Shown one piece after another: positions 23,834 to 32,591 of a stretch of 64,000 nt of DNA. Below the pieces are notes generated by a model. That model made no database searches. It was not told the DNA's origin and saw only the letters and a list, made by a program, of their open reading frames with translations. The stretch is taken from contig QQVD01000029.1 of assembly GCA_003388555.1 (NCBI GenBank), forward strand, positions 1 through 64,000, given 5' to 3'. The DNA is from Acidobacteriota bacterium (GTDB lineage Bacteria > Acidobacteriota > Thermoanaerobaculia > Multivoradales > Multivoraceae). How positions within the stretch are numbered: position 1 is the stretch's first letter; the number at the start of each line of letters is the position of its first letter. A program made the translations under genes and the position numbers.

Positions 23834-25774
23834 TCATCGCGCCCGTTCGGCGGCCTCGCGCGCATCGTCGAGGCCACCCCGGAACAGATGCCGGCGGCGC
23901 GCCCGCAGGGTGTGCCAGGCGACCCGCATCCGCTGCTGCACCTCGAGGCTGATCGCGGCGACGATCTCGCGGTCGTCGGCCGCCTCGGGTCCGTACTGCT
24001 CGTGCACCGGCAAGGGCTCGAGGAAGCGGGTGTGCCACTTGGTCGGCAGCGGGATCGGCAGGAGCGGGAAGGGCGGCGCGATCGGCAGGGTCGGCCACTC
24101 GCTGTAGCGGCGCCACCAGGTCCAGTCGATCTTGGCGACGATGGGGAAGATCTCGGCGCTGCCGACGGTGACGAACGGCACCAGTGGCGCGCGGTGGCGC
24201 AGTGCCATCCGCACGTACTCGTCACGACCGAAGCGCTTGAGCTCGTAGGCATCGCGGTAGTAGGTGAAGGCACCACGGATCCCCTCCGGGAAGATCCCCA
24301 GCAGGCCGTCCTCCTCGAGCACCCGCGCCGCGTTCTCCTGGCACGCGGGCATGCCGCCGATCTTCGTCATGTAGTTGTAGAGGAACGGCATCTTGATCAA
24401 CGAAGGGTGGATGAGGAAGCGCACGAAGCGTCCGCGATGACGTTGCACCGCGCTGTGCAGCATCACGCCGTCCCACGGCATCAACCCGCGATGGATACCC
24501 ACCAGCACCGCGCGACCCTCGTAGGGCAGATGCTCGACGCCATGCTCCTCGACCCGCCAGTGCACGTCGTGCAGGTAGCGCCATAGGGTGCGCTGGAAGC
24601 GCCCGATGTACTCCCGGTCCTCGCCGAAGGGATCGGAGACCTCCATCGGCCCGGTGTCCCGGTCGCCGTCGTCGTCATCGCGCAGTCCGTTGAGCGCCTC
24701 CCAGGAGTTGCAGCGGGCGACGAAGCCCAGCAGCTCGCGGCTCCGCTCACCGCTCGCGGTCCACGAGTAGCGCAGGCGCTCGGCCGCGGCGCGCTGGCGA
24801 TCACGCCCGCTCAGCCGCCGCGCCACCGTCTGCAACCACCAGGGCGCGACCAGCCGACGCACGCCGGCTGCGCGCAGCGCCTTGCGCAGATGCAGCGCGC
24901 CGTCGGGCACCAGGTGGAAGACGCCGGTCAGCGGGGCCTGCGCCGCGAGCAGCACCGCGCGCGCGAGGTCCATGGGCGCCAGCACCTGGAGCACCGGGTC
25001 GTGCCCGGGGAAGGTCCAGGCAGCTCGGCCGGTGAAGATCCGCGAGGCGAAATCCGGCGCCCCGGCGACCGGGGTCCAGGCCGGGCGCAGCACGGTCAAC
25101 GTCGAGCCGGCCAACGCGCACCCCTCCTCCGCCACCTTCTCGAGGCGTCGCCATCGGCGAGCCCTGGGGTCGTCGTCGCCGCGCACGGCGAGCGCCTCCT
25201 CGCCGACCATCCCGAGGTGCTTGTGCGACGGTGCGTGCACCTCGGCGCTCGACAGCAGAACGACGTGGAGCGGAGCCGCCACAGGAGGATCGGAGCGCGA
25301 CCTGGCATCGGCGGCGGCGGTGCGAGCTGCGGCCGCTCGGATCGCGGCTTCGCTGGCTGCGAGCCGCTCTGATCCTGGCGACTCCTCCTCGCCCCGAGCC
25401 AGCTCGTCGGGCGCGGCGAGCGCGTCGAGAAGACTGGCCAGCCACCGCGGGTCGGGGCGTTCGCGGTCCGCGGCGACGACCAGGGTCGGCGCCGGCGCCT
25501 CGTCGCCGCCCGATCGCACCCGCAGGCTACGCAGCCTACCGGCGGCGGCGATCGCATCGACGCCCAGGTCGACGAGCTCGAGACGCACGCCCTCGAGTCG
25601 CGCCGTCCGGCGCAGGCAGTCGACCAGGGCCGCCTGCCACGGTCCCCCCGCGCCGCACAGCAGCAGACGCACCGCACGGCGGCCAGCCGACGTCGGCGGC
25701 GGCCCGTCCTGCGACCCGTCGTGGTGGGGCGCCGTGGATCCGGCGCCCCGATCCGCCGCCCGCGGCTCCTCCAT
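23834..25774 (-). CDS. Fusion of an SDR/epimerase-like domain and a lysophospholipid-type acyltransferase
   Basis: 646 residues from ATG at 25774, with GAGG 8 nt upstream; GTG at 25777 is an alternative. Residues about 35-320 look like a degenerate NAD(P)-binding SDR/epimerase fold (LLLCGAGGPWQAALVDCL, then VLLSSAEVHAPS and TVLRPAWTP). The classical YxxxK pair is not evident. Residues about 400-620 are a PlsC-type acyltransferase with GIHRGLMPWDG (an H-x6-D variant) and GIFPEGIRGAF. Such enzymes acylate lysophospholipids, alcohols or ACP-bound products. It lies between the UnbV gene and the biosynthetic series, and could transfer the cluster's acyl product to a lipid or alcohol. Confidence 0.78.
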   Translation of the reverse strand: MEEPRAADRGAGSTAPHHDGSQDGPPPTSAGRRAVRLLLCGAGGPWQAALVDCLRRTARLEGVRLELVDLGVDAIAAAGRLRSLRVRSGGDEAPAPTLVVAADRERPDPRWLASLLDALAAPDELARGEEESPGSERLAASEAAIRAAAARTAAADARSRSDPPVAAPLHVVLLSSAEVHAPSHKHLGMVGEEALAVRGDDDPRARRWRRLEKVAEEGCALAGSTLTVLRPAWTPVAGAPDFASRIFTGRAAWTFPGHDPVLQVLAPMDLARAVLLAAQAPLTGVFHLVPDGALHLRKALRAAGVRRLVAPWWLQTVARRLSGRDRQRAAAERLRYSWTASGERSRELLGFVARCNSWEALNGLRDDDDGDRDTGPMEVSDPFGEDREYIGRFQRTLWRYLHDVHWRVEEHGVEHLPYEGRAVLVGIHRGLMPWDGVMLHSAVQRHRGRFVRFLIHPSLIKMPFLYNYMTKIGGMPACQENAARVLEEDGLLGIFPEGIRGAFTYYRDAYELKRFGRDEYVRMALRHRAPLVPFVTVGSAEIFPIVAKIDWTWWRRYSEWPTLPIAPPFPLLPIPLPTKWHTRFLEPLPVHEQYGPEAADDREIVAAISLEVQQRMRVAWHTLRARRRHLFRGGLDDAREAAERAR

Positions 25775-25784
25775 CACGGCGTCC

Positions 25785-28277
25785 TCAGCCGCCGCCGGCC
25801 GGCGGCGACCGAGGCAGCGAGGCGAGCCGGCTCGAGGTGCCCTCCTCGACGTGGAGCACCCGATCGGCCGGCAGGTCGGCGAAGCTCTCGACCAGACCGC
25901 TCGGCCAGTGCACCGTCACCTCGTCGACCCGATCGGCGTCGCCGAGACCGAAGTGCAGCCGGTCGGACTGCTGCGAGGCATAGGCCGAGCCGACGTCGAG
26001 CAACCGCGTCTGCACCGTGCCCGCCGCGCGCAACCGCACCACCGCGCCTGCCGCCTGGTGCGGGCTCTCGCGCCCCGACAGCTCGACGGCGAAGAACGGG
26101 CGCGACGATCCCAGCTCGTTGCGGTAGAGCACCGCCGGCACGCCGCCGGCCTCGTCGCGCGGATTGTCGCCCTGGCTGTGGTTGATCACGATGTCGAGGT
26201 CGCCGTCGTTGTCGAAGTCGGCCACCGCGACGCCGCGCGCATCGTAGACGTCGTCGGCGCCCAGCGCCATGCCCACGTCGACGAAGCGCGGGATGCCGTC
26301 GTCGGGGTGGTTGCCGTCGTTGCGCAGCAGCACGTTGTTCTCGTAGCCGTTCCACGACAACGAGCCTCTGAACTCGTCGCTGTAGAACCGCCCCGTCTTG
26401 TATTCGTCGATGTGCGCGACCGCGCTCAGGATGTAGGGCAGTCACAAGTCGTCGTAGACGCGGCCGCTGATCCAACCGTTGGCGGCGTAGATGTCGAGGT
26501 CGCCATCGTTGTCGTAGTCCAGCATCGTCGAACCCCAGTACCAACCGAAGGGGTCGGCGCCGGCGATCTCGCCGACCTCGCGGAACGAGCCGCCGCCGTC
26601 GTTGAGCAGCAGCGAGTTGCCGCTGATCACCTCGTCGCCGGCCTCCTTCCAGTCGGCGCCGAGGTACGAGTAGAGCTCGCGGTAGAGCGGCAGGTCCTCG
26701 AAGATCGTGCCCTGTCGCACGCTGTTCAGCAGGTAGCCGTAGAGGGTCGCCGCCTGGCCGTACCAGCGCTGACCGGAGTGCACGTTGGAGACGTAGAGAT
26801 CGAGATCGCCGTCCGCGTCGACATCGCCGAAGCTGGTGCTCATGCCGTAGCCGAGGTCCCAGGCGTCGCTGTGGTGCGAGACGTCGGTGAAGGTGCCGTC
26901 GCCCTCGTTGCGCAGCAGCGCATTGCGACCGAAGTCGTTGGCGACGTAGAGGTCGAGATCGCCGTCCGCGTCGACGTCGGCGAAACTGCTGCCGAGCGAC
27001 AGCCCACCCTCCCGCACCCCGGCGCTCTCGGTCACATCGGTGAAGCGCAGGCCACCGTCGTTGCGCAGCAGACTGTTGCCCTGCGAGTTGCGGGTGTAGA
27101 ACAGCGTCGTCGGCAGGTCCTTGCGCGGATCGAGGTAGCGGGTGACGTAGAGGTCCAGGTCGCCGTCGCGGTCGTAGTCGGCGGCCGCGGCGCCGGTGAC
27201 GAAGCGGCCACCGAGGCCGGCCTCGGCGCTGACGTCGGTGAAGCTGCCGTCGCCGTCGTTGCGGTAGAGCAGGTTGTCGCCGGTGATGCGACCGAGGAAG
27301 AGATCGCGGTCGCCGTCGTCGTCGAGATCGACGAACAGCGCGGTGGCGACGCCGATCAGGTCGGGGTCGATCCCTGCGGCAGCGGTGGTCTCGACGAAGC
27401 GGCCGCCCAGATTGCGGTAGAGCGCCGGATGCTCGCCGTTGGCGAAGAAGACGTCGTACCAGCCGTCACCGTCGTAGTCGCCGGTGGACACTCCGGCGTG
27501 GGCGTAGCGCACGATGCCGAAGGTGTGCGGAGTCCACTCGGGAGTCGAGAAGAGCGGGTTGCGGCGCGCCCGGAAGTCGAGACCGGCCTCGGCGGCGACG
27601 TCGGTGAAGCCGACGCCTCGCCCGCGCACGGTGCGCCCCTCGATCAGCTCCTGCGAGGTGATGACGAAGAGCTCGCCCCGACGCCGCAGCCCGAGCCGCA
27701 ACCGGGCCTGCGACTCGACACGCTCGCCGTCAGGGCCGACGCCGCGCATCCACAGCACCGCCTTGGCGGTGGCGCTGGCGGAGTCGTAGCGCTCGAGCAG
27801 CGCCAGCTTGAGCTTCGACAGCTCCACCTCGACCAGGGGCGGCAGGGCGGCGAGCATCCGGTCCGGCCACTCGCCGCCTGCGGCGCCTGCCGCCCCGGCG
27901 CTCGGTCGCCACTCCGAGACCTCGACGCCATCCTCGACGAGAGGCTCCGCGAGAGCCCAGATCGAGCGCTCGCCGGCGACGAAGTCGCGCGCGTAGACCT
28001 GACCCAGCGCCTCCGGGTCGGCGGTCGACAGCGCCTCGGCGGTCAGGCCGAGGGTGCGGATCACCGCCTGGCCGGTCTCGGCGAGCAGCAGCGCGGCTGC
28101 CTCGTAGCGGCGCACCTGACGCCACCCGAGGGTGGCCAGCACCAGCATCGTGATCGCTACGAGCCCCAGTGCGACACGACGCCGCCGCGGCCAGCGCTCT
28201 GCGCGTGAGGCGGCGCCTCGAGACGAGGCGCGAGAGGAGCGGACCCCGTCATCGCGAGGTGGATTCGCCAGACTCAT
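25785..28277 (-). CDS. FG-GAP/VCBS protein with ASPIC/UnbV domain and one in-frame TGA (selenoprotein candidate or nonsense mutant)
   Basis: 831 codons in one frame from ATG at 28277 to TGA at 25785, interrupted only by TGA at 26442-26444. The first 611 residues carry an N-terminal membrane anchor (VALGLVAITMLVLATLGW) and many FG-GAP blades (DYDGDGWYDVFFANGE, DVDADGDLDLYVANDFG). The frame after the TGA stays coherent for 218 residues: two more blades (ADFDNDGDLDIVINHSQG) and a complete UnbV end (VTVHWPSGLVESFADLPADR). The TGA falls in YDDL-TGA-LPYI. Related proteins, as I recall them, have Cys there (DDLCSFFW). A GCGC-GGTC-GCGC hairpin lies 17-28 nt after it (26414-26425). The alternatives are selenocysteine insertion, a recent nonsense mutation, or a sequencing error. 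Confidence 0.8.
26414..26425 (-). promoter_or_regulatory. Candidate SECIS-like hairpin downstream of the in-frame TGA
   Basis: In the mRNA sense the sequence GCGC-GGUC-GCGC forms a 4-bp stem with a GGUC loop, 17-28 nt after the UGA. Two outer pairs are possible after an A-A mismatch. The E. coli fdhF SECIS has its GGUC-containing apical loop at about the same distance (around nt 19-22 after UGA). Short GC hairpins are common by chance at 70% G+C, so this alone is not proof. Confidence 0.4.
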
Positions 28278-28338
28278 CGGCGCCCGAGCCTATGAAACTG
28301 GCGCACCGAGTCCACCCCCATCCAGGCGGGAACGACCC

Positions 28339-29613
28339 TCAGGGAGCCAGCAGCCGGGCTCGTACCGTGCCCTCGAGCTGGCGGACGCGGCGCAGCAGCT
28401 GCTGATCCAACCGGCCCTCGATGTCGGAGACCGCGTAGCCGAGCTGCCCCCGGGTCTGCAGGTGCTGCGAGACGACGTTGCCGCCGGCTCCGCTCACGGT
28501 CTCGTTGAGCCGCGAGAGGAAGCCTGGCGCGTTGCGGTGCAGGCACAGCAGGCGGTGCGAACCGGGCGCCCGCACCCCGGGCTCGACCTGCGGGAAGTTG
28601 ACCGCATGCGTGGTGGCGCCTTCGAAGTGGTAGCGCGCCAGCTTGAACGCCGCATCGCGACCGATCGCCGCCTGCGCCTCGATCGTCGAGCCACCGATGT
28701 GCGGCGTCAGCAGCACGTTGTCGAACTCGGTGAGCGGGCTCTCGAAGCCTTCGTCGGACGACTTGGGCTCGCGCGGGAAGACGTCGACCGCGGCGCCTGC
28801 CAGATGACCGCTGCGCAGCGCCTCGACCAGGGCATCGATGTCGACCAGGTCGCCGCGGGCGTGGTTGATCAGGAAGGCTCCCGAGCGCATCCTGGCCAGA
28901 GCCGCGGCGTCGATCATGCCCCGGGTGCGCTCGTTGGAGGGAACGTGCAGCGTCACCACGTCGACGTCCGCGAGCAGCTCCTCGAGCGATCCGACGACTC
29001 GCGCATTGCCGTGCGCCAGCTTCGGCTCGATGTCGTGGTAGTAGACGTGCATGCCGTGGCCCGAGGCGAGCACCGAGAGCTGCGAGCCGATGTTGCCGTA
29101 GCCGACGCTGCCGAGCTTCTTGCCCCGCACCTCGTGCGCGCCGGCCGCGCTCTTGAGCCAGCGGCCGCGCCGGATGGCCTGCATCTTCTGCGGGATGCCC
29201 CGCATCAGCATCACCACGCTCGCCAGCGTCAGCTCGGCGACCGAACGGGTGTTGGCGAAGGGTGCGTTGAACACCGCGACGCCACGCTCGGCGGCGAATT
29301 CGAGATCGACCTGGTTGGTGCCGATGCAGAAGCACCCGACGGCTCGCAGTCTCTCGGCGCGCTCGAGCAGCTGGCGATCGACCTGGGTGCGCGAGCGGAT
29401 GCCGAGAAGCTCGACATCGGCGATCCGCCGGTGCAGCTCTTCGCGGGTCGGAGTGCCATCGAGACGATGGATCTCGACCTCGCCGAACTGCTGCAGCGCG
29501 ACGTCGACCTCCGGGTGCACGTTCTCGAGCAACAGCGCACGCACCGGTCCGGCCGGCGTTTCCCGGTCGGCTCCGTCGGCTCGCTCCGACACGCTGGTCC
29601 TGGTCTCTCTCAC
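28339..29613 (-). CDS. serA: D-3-phosphoglycerate dehydrogenase
   Basis: 424 residues, E. coli-type length. It has an NAD-binding Rossmann region with SVGYGNIGSQ, the catalytic Arg in LINHARGDLVD, the Glu region VDVFPREP and the catalytic His in LLTPHIGGST. A C-terminal ACT domain (residues about 355-424, LCLHRNAPGFLSRLNETVSG) normally binds serine for feedback control. The enzyme oxidises 3-phosphoglycerate in serine synthesis. The start is uncertain: GTG at 29613 is taken, and GTG at 29592 is also possible. The gene is 53 nt downstream of fabF and may share its transcript. Confidence 0.95.
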   Translation of the reverse strand: MRETRTSVSERADGADRETPAGPVRALLLENVHPEVDVALQQFGEVEIHRLDGTPTREELHRRIADVELLGIRSRTQVDRQLLERAERLRAVGCFCIGTNQVDLEFAAERGVAVFNAPFANTRSVAELTLASVVMLMRGIPQKMQAIRRGRWLKSAAGAHEVRGKKLGSVGYGNIGSQLSVLASGHGMHVYYHDIEPKLAHGNARVVGSLEELLADVDVVTLHVPSNERTRGMIDAAALARMRSGAFLINHARGDLVDIDALVEALRSGHLAGAAVDVFPREPKSSDEGFESPLTEFDNVLLTPHIGGSTIEAQAAIGRDAAFKLARYHFEGATTHAVNFPQVEPGVRAPGSHRLLCLHRNAPGFLSRLNETVSGAGGNVVSQHLQTRGQLGYAVSDIEGRLDQQLLRRVRQLEGTVRARLLAP

Positions 29614-29666
29614 CGACGGTGCGCTCTCGGGCGGAAACGGCCAGGCAGGCGGCGGCGCACCGCAGC

Positions 29667-30923
29667 TCAGCTCGCCTGGACGAGAACCAGTGCGCCGTTG
29701 GTGCCGCCGAAACCGAACGAGTTGTTCAGCGCCACCGGAATCGGCTGGCGCCGCGGCTGCCCGGGCACGAAGTCCAGATCGCAGTCCTCGCCGGGAGTCT
29801 CGAGGTTGAGCGTCGCCGGGATCACGCCCTGATCGATCGCCAGGGCCAGGATGCCGGTCTCGATGCCGCCCGCCGCGCCCAGCAGGTGACCGGTCGACGA
29901 CTTGGTCGAGGACACCGCGAGACGGTCGGCGTGCTCACCGAAGACCCGCCGGATCGCCAGCACCTCGGCGCGGTCGCCGAGCTCGGTCGAAGTCCCGTGG
30001 GCGTTGATGTAGACGACCTGTTCCTTGTCGATCTCGGCGTCGGCGATCGCCGCCTCCATCACCCGGGCGGCGCCTTCTCCCTCCGGATGCGGCGCCGAGA
30101 TGTGGTAGGCGTCGCCGCTCTGCCCGTAGCCGACGATCTCGGCGTAGATGTGGGCGCCGCGCTTCTCCGCCTGCTCGTACTCCTCGAGCACCACGATGCC
30201 GGATCCCTCCGCCATCACGAACCCGTCGCGGTCCTTGTCCCAGGGCCGCGAGGCGGTCTGCGGATCGTCGTTGCGGGTCGACAGAGCGCGCATCGCGCAG
30301 AACCCACCCAACCCGAGAGGAGTCAGCGGGCCCTCGGAACCTCCGGCGATGGCGGCGTCGGCGTAGCCGAGCTGGATGTTGCGGAAGGCGTCGCCGATCG
30401 CGTGCAGTCCGGTGGTGCAGGCGGTGCAGGGCGAGTGGTTCGGCCCCTTGGCGCCGGTCTTGATCGAAACCTGACCCGCGGCCATGTTGGCGATCAGGCC
30501 GGGGATGAAGAAGGGCGAGATCCGGCTCGGCCCCCGCTCGAGCAGCACCGTGTGCATGCTCTCGATCAGCGGCAGCCCACCGATGCCGGCGCCGACGTGC
30601 ACCGCCACCCGCGCGGCGTTGGAGTCGTCGATGACGAAGCCGGCGTCGTCGAGCGCCAGCTGACTCGCCGCCACCGCGTACTGGATGAAGACGTCGCTCT
30701 TGCGCGCCTCCTTCTTGTCCATGAAGTCGAGCGGGTCGAAGCCGCTGACCTCACCGGCGATGTGGCAACAGAAATCGGACGAATCGAAGCGCGTGATGCG
30801 ACCGATCCCGCTGCGCGCCTCGAGCAGGGCCTGCCAGGTGGCGGCCCGTCCAGTGCCGAGCGGCGACACCATGCCGACGCCGGTGATCGCCACCCGGCGG
30901 CGGACGTACGTTCGCTGACTCAC
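29667..30923 (-). CDS. fabF: 3-oxoacyl-ACP synthase II
   Basis: 418 residues from GTG at 30923. The KS triad is complete: Cys in PCTACTTGLHAIG, His in INAHGTSTELGD and His in STKSSTGHLLGAAGG. The C-terminal FGFGGTNGALV is the housekeeping form. It elongates fatty acids by condensing malonyl-ACP with acyl-ACP. It follows acpP by 49 nt in the classical plsX-fabD-fabG-acpP-fabF order, which supports the assignment over the secondary KS at 17694-18956. Confidence 0.96.
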   Translation of the reverse strand: MSQRTYVRRRVAITGVGMVSPLGTGRAATWQALLEARSGIGRITRFDSSDFCCHIAGEVSGFDPLDFMDKKEARKSDVFIQYAVAASQLALDDAGFVIDDSNAARVAVHVGAGIGGLPLIESMHTVLLERGPSRISPFFIPGLIANMAAGQVSIKTGAKGPNHSPCTACTTGLHAIGDAFRNIQLGYADAAIAGGSEGPLTPLGLGGFCAMRALSTRNDDPQTASRPWDKDRDGFVMAEGSGIVVLEEYEQAEKRGAHIYAEIVGYGQSGDAYHISAPHPEGEGAARVMEAAIADAEIDKEQVVYINAHGTSTELGDRAEVLAIRRVFGEHADRLAVSSTKSSTGHLLGAAGGIETGILALAIDQGVIPATLNLETPGEDCDLDFVPGQPRRQPIPVALNNSFGFGGTNGALVLVQAS

Positions 30924-30972
30924 TTACGCGTCCCTGGAGGATCCGCCGATCGCAGACGGGCCGACCGACTCG

Positions 30973-31209
30973 TCAACCTTCGGCGTGCTTGTTGATGTAG
31001 TCGACCGCCTCGGAGACGCGGGAGATCTTCTCGGCGTCCTCGTCGGGGATCTCGATCCCGAACTCCTCCTCGAAGGCCATCACCAGCTCGACGATGTCCA
31101 GCGAGTCGGCGCCCAGATCGTCGGTGAAGGAGGCGTTGGTCGTGACCTCTTCAGCGTCGACTCCGAGCTGTTCGACGATGATCTCCTTGACTTTCTCTTC
31201 GACGGACAT
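30973..31209 (-). CDS. acpP: Acyl carrier protein
   Basis: 78 residues, the standard length. The phosphopantetheine attachment site is Ser36 in [20 protein letters not shown], matching housekeeping AcpP closely. ATG at 31209 has a strong GGAGG (CTTGGAGGTTCTCGC-ATG). It carries growing acyl chains for the Fab enzymes and PlsX. It is preceded by an unusual 562-nt non-coding region. Confidence 0.98.
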   Translation of the reverse strand: MSVEEKVKEIIVEQLGVDAEEVTTNASFTDDLGADSLDIVELVMAFEEEFGIEIPDEDAEKISRVSEAVDYINKHAEG

Positions 31210-31223
31210 GCGAGAACCTCCAA

Positions 31224-31277
31224 GATGTTCGCGGACGGGATGTTCGCAGACGGGTTCGCAGCTCGTGTTCGCGGACG
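31224..31277. repeat. Short tandem direct repeat in the acpP leader
   Basis: Two adjacent 15-bp copies, GATGTTCGCGGACGG and GATGTTCGCAGACGG (31224-31253), are followed after 11 nt by GTGTTCGCGGACG (31265-31277). It lies directly upstream of the acpP ribosome site, so in the mRNA it would sit next to the start region. Confidence 0.7.
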
Positions 31278-31615
31278 ACGTTTCGCGCCGACGACCGGGG
31301 CTGCAGCGGATGGATTCTGGTGACTGAGACGCTGATCTGGGAGACGACCGGGGATCGGCGGCGGCGGGTATCGAGGCGGGACGGCGGACTCTCGAGCGGG
31401 GCAGGGCGCGGCGATGGCGAAGCCGACGACCGCAGAACCCGGGCAGTCGGCGCTGGCGTCGCCCCTCAGGGCCCCTGAGTCAGGGCTGCAGCCCGGCCGC
31501 AGGCGTGTATCGGTGAGGATCGGTTGAAGTGACGTCGTGGCGCCCCCGGGATCGGGCGAAGCCCGCCAGTGCAGCCGACTCGGAGCATCCTGTGTACCGT
31601 CTCGGGCGTCGAGCT

Positions 31616-31621
31616 TATCTA
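31616..31621 (-). promoter_or_regulatory. Candidate extended -10 for acpP-fabF
   Basis: The minus strand reads TGTGGTAGATAAG, giving TGn followed by TAGATA, an extended -10 form. No clear -35 is seen. It is the most A/T-rich promoter-like piece in the gap. Transcription would start about 400 nt before the acpP ATG. Confidence 0.3.
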
Positions 31622-31771
31622 CCACAGCTGACTTCGCACGGTCCATCGCAGCGCGACGACTTCGCGGCTCCGTCGACCGGAGGCCGAGGCCCTGCCACCA
31701 ACAGGGATCGGGTGTCAGCCTATTTCGGCTTCGGGTGACCGTTCGTCGCTTCGCGGAACAGAGCCCCTACG

Positions 31772-32515
31772 TCACATGTACAGCCCCCCGCTGACATTGA
31801 TCACCTCGCCGGTGATGTACCCGGCCTCGTCGCTGGCCAGGAACGCCACTGCCGCCGCGACGTCGGCGGCGGTGCCGAAGCGACCGAGCGCGATCTGCGA
31901 CGCCATCTGTTGACGCACCTCGTCCGACAGCACCTCGGTCATCGCGGTCTCGACGAAGCCGGGCGCGACGACGTTGACCGTGATCCCTCGACGCCCGAAC
32001 TCCTTCGCCAGACTCTTGCTGAAGCCGATCAGGCCCGCCTTCGACGCGGCGTAGTTCGCCTGGCCCATGTTGCCCATCAGGCCGACCACCGACGAGACCG
32101 TGACGATGCGACCGGAGCGCTGCCGCAGCATGCCACGCACCGCCGCGCGGGTCAGCGCGAAGGTGCCGCTGAGGTTGGTGCGCAGCACCCGCTCCCACTG
32201 CTCCAGCTTCATGCGCAGGAAGAGGTTGTCGTCGGTGATGCCGGCGTTGTTGACCAGGATGTCGACCTGGGAGAACTCCTCGGGGAGCTCCTTGAAACGC
32301 GCCTCGACGGCCTCGAGGTCGGCGAGGTCCAGGGCGAAGGGGAGCGCCTCGGCGCCGGAGGCGGCGAGCTCCTCGGCGAGGCCTTCCAGCTTGGAGGTGC
32401 TGCGCGCCGCCAGAACCACGCGGGCACCGCGTTCGGCGAGCCGACGCGCGATCTCGGCCCCGATCCCCTGTGAGGCGCCGGAAACGAAGGCGGTCTTGCC
32501 GTCGAGACGGAACAT
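31772..32515 (-). CDS. fabG: 3-oxoacyl-ACP reductase
   Basis: 247 residues, the usual size. It has the SDR cofactor motif SGASQGIGAE, the NNAG motif in ILVNNAGITDDN, and the catalytic Ser-Tyr-Lys set in VSSVVGLMGNMGQANYAASKAG. It ends in GYITGEVINVSGGLYM, typical of FabG. It reduces 3-ketoacyl-ACP with NADPH. ATG at 32515 has GGGGAG 6-8 nt upstream. The KS cluster at 13402-23602 has no ketoreductase of its own, so this enzyme could also serve it. Confidence 0.96.
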   Translation of the reverse strand: MFRLDGKTAFVSGASQGIGAEIARRLAERGARVVLAARSTSKLEGLAEELAASGAEALPFALDLADLEAVEARFKELPEEFSQVDILVNNAGITDDNLFLRMKLEQWERVLRTNLSGTFALTRAAVRGMLRQRSGRIVTVSSVVGLMGNMGQANYAASKAGLIGFSKSLAKEFGRRGITVNVVAPGFVETAMTEVLSDEVRQQMASQIALGRFGTAADVAAAVAFLASDEAGYITGEVINVSGGLYM

Positions 32516-32591
32516 CTGCTTCTCCCCTCTCAGTCCATTCGATCTGTCGCGGCCCGTCGCCAGGTCGGACAGGCACGCGGAACGCCGCCGG

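Larger units (their letters stand above)
31210..31771. other. 562-nt gap between fabG and acpP with repeats and palindromes
   Basis: I find no believable gene here; the open frames are Arg/Pro-rich and lack homology-like features. Three structures stand out. A 15-bp unit GATGTTCGCRGACGG is repeated in tandem (31224-31253), with a partial copy at 31265-31277. Two adjacent palindromes lie at 31465-31479 and 31483-31494. A possible extended -10, TGGTAGATA on the minus strand, has its hexamer at 31616-31621. If that promoter is used, acpP would have a leader of about 400 nt. Confidence 0.5.

Noticed and set aside
25785-26360. Separate small gene starting at ATG-like position 26360
   Set aside because: The first codon is TTG inside a continuous frame with the upstream part, no ribosome site is present, and the protein would begin inside a propeller blade. 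One UGA-interrupted gene explains it better.
29667-30923. Both intact KS genes as interchangeable fabF copies
   Set aside because: They differ at the C-terminal GGTN against GGNN motif, have separate ACPs and different neighbours, so only this one is called fabF.
31080-31646. 188-codon frame in the acpP leader
   Set aside because: Runs into acpP in a different frame, has Pro/Arg-rich composition and no ribosome site; treated as leader DNA.
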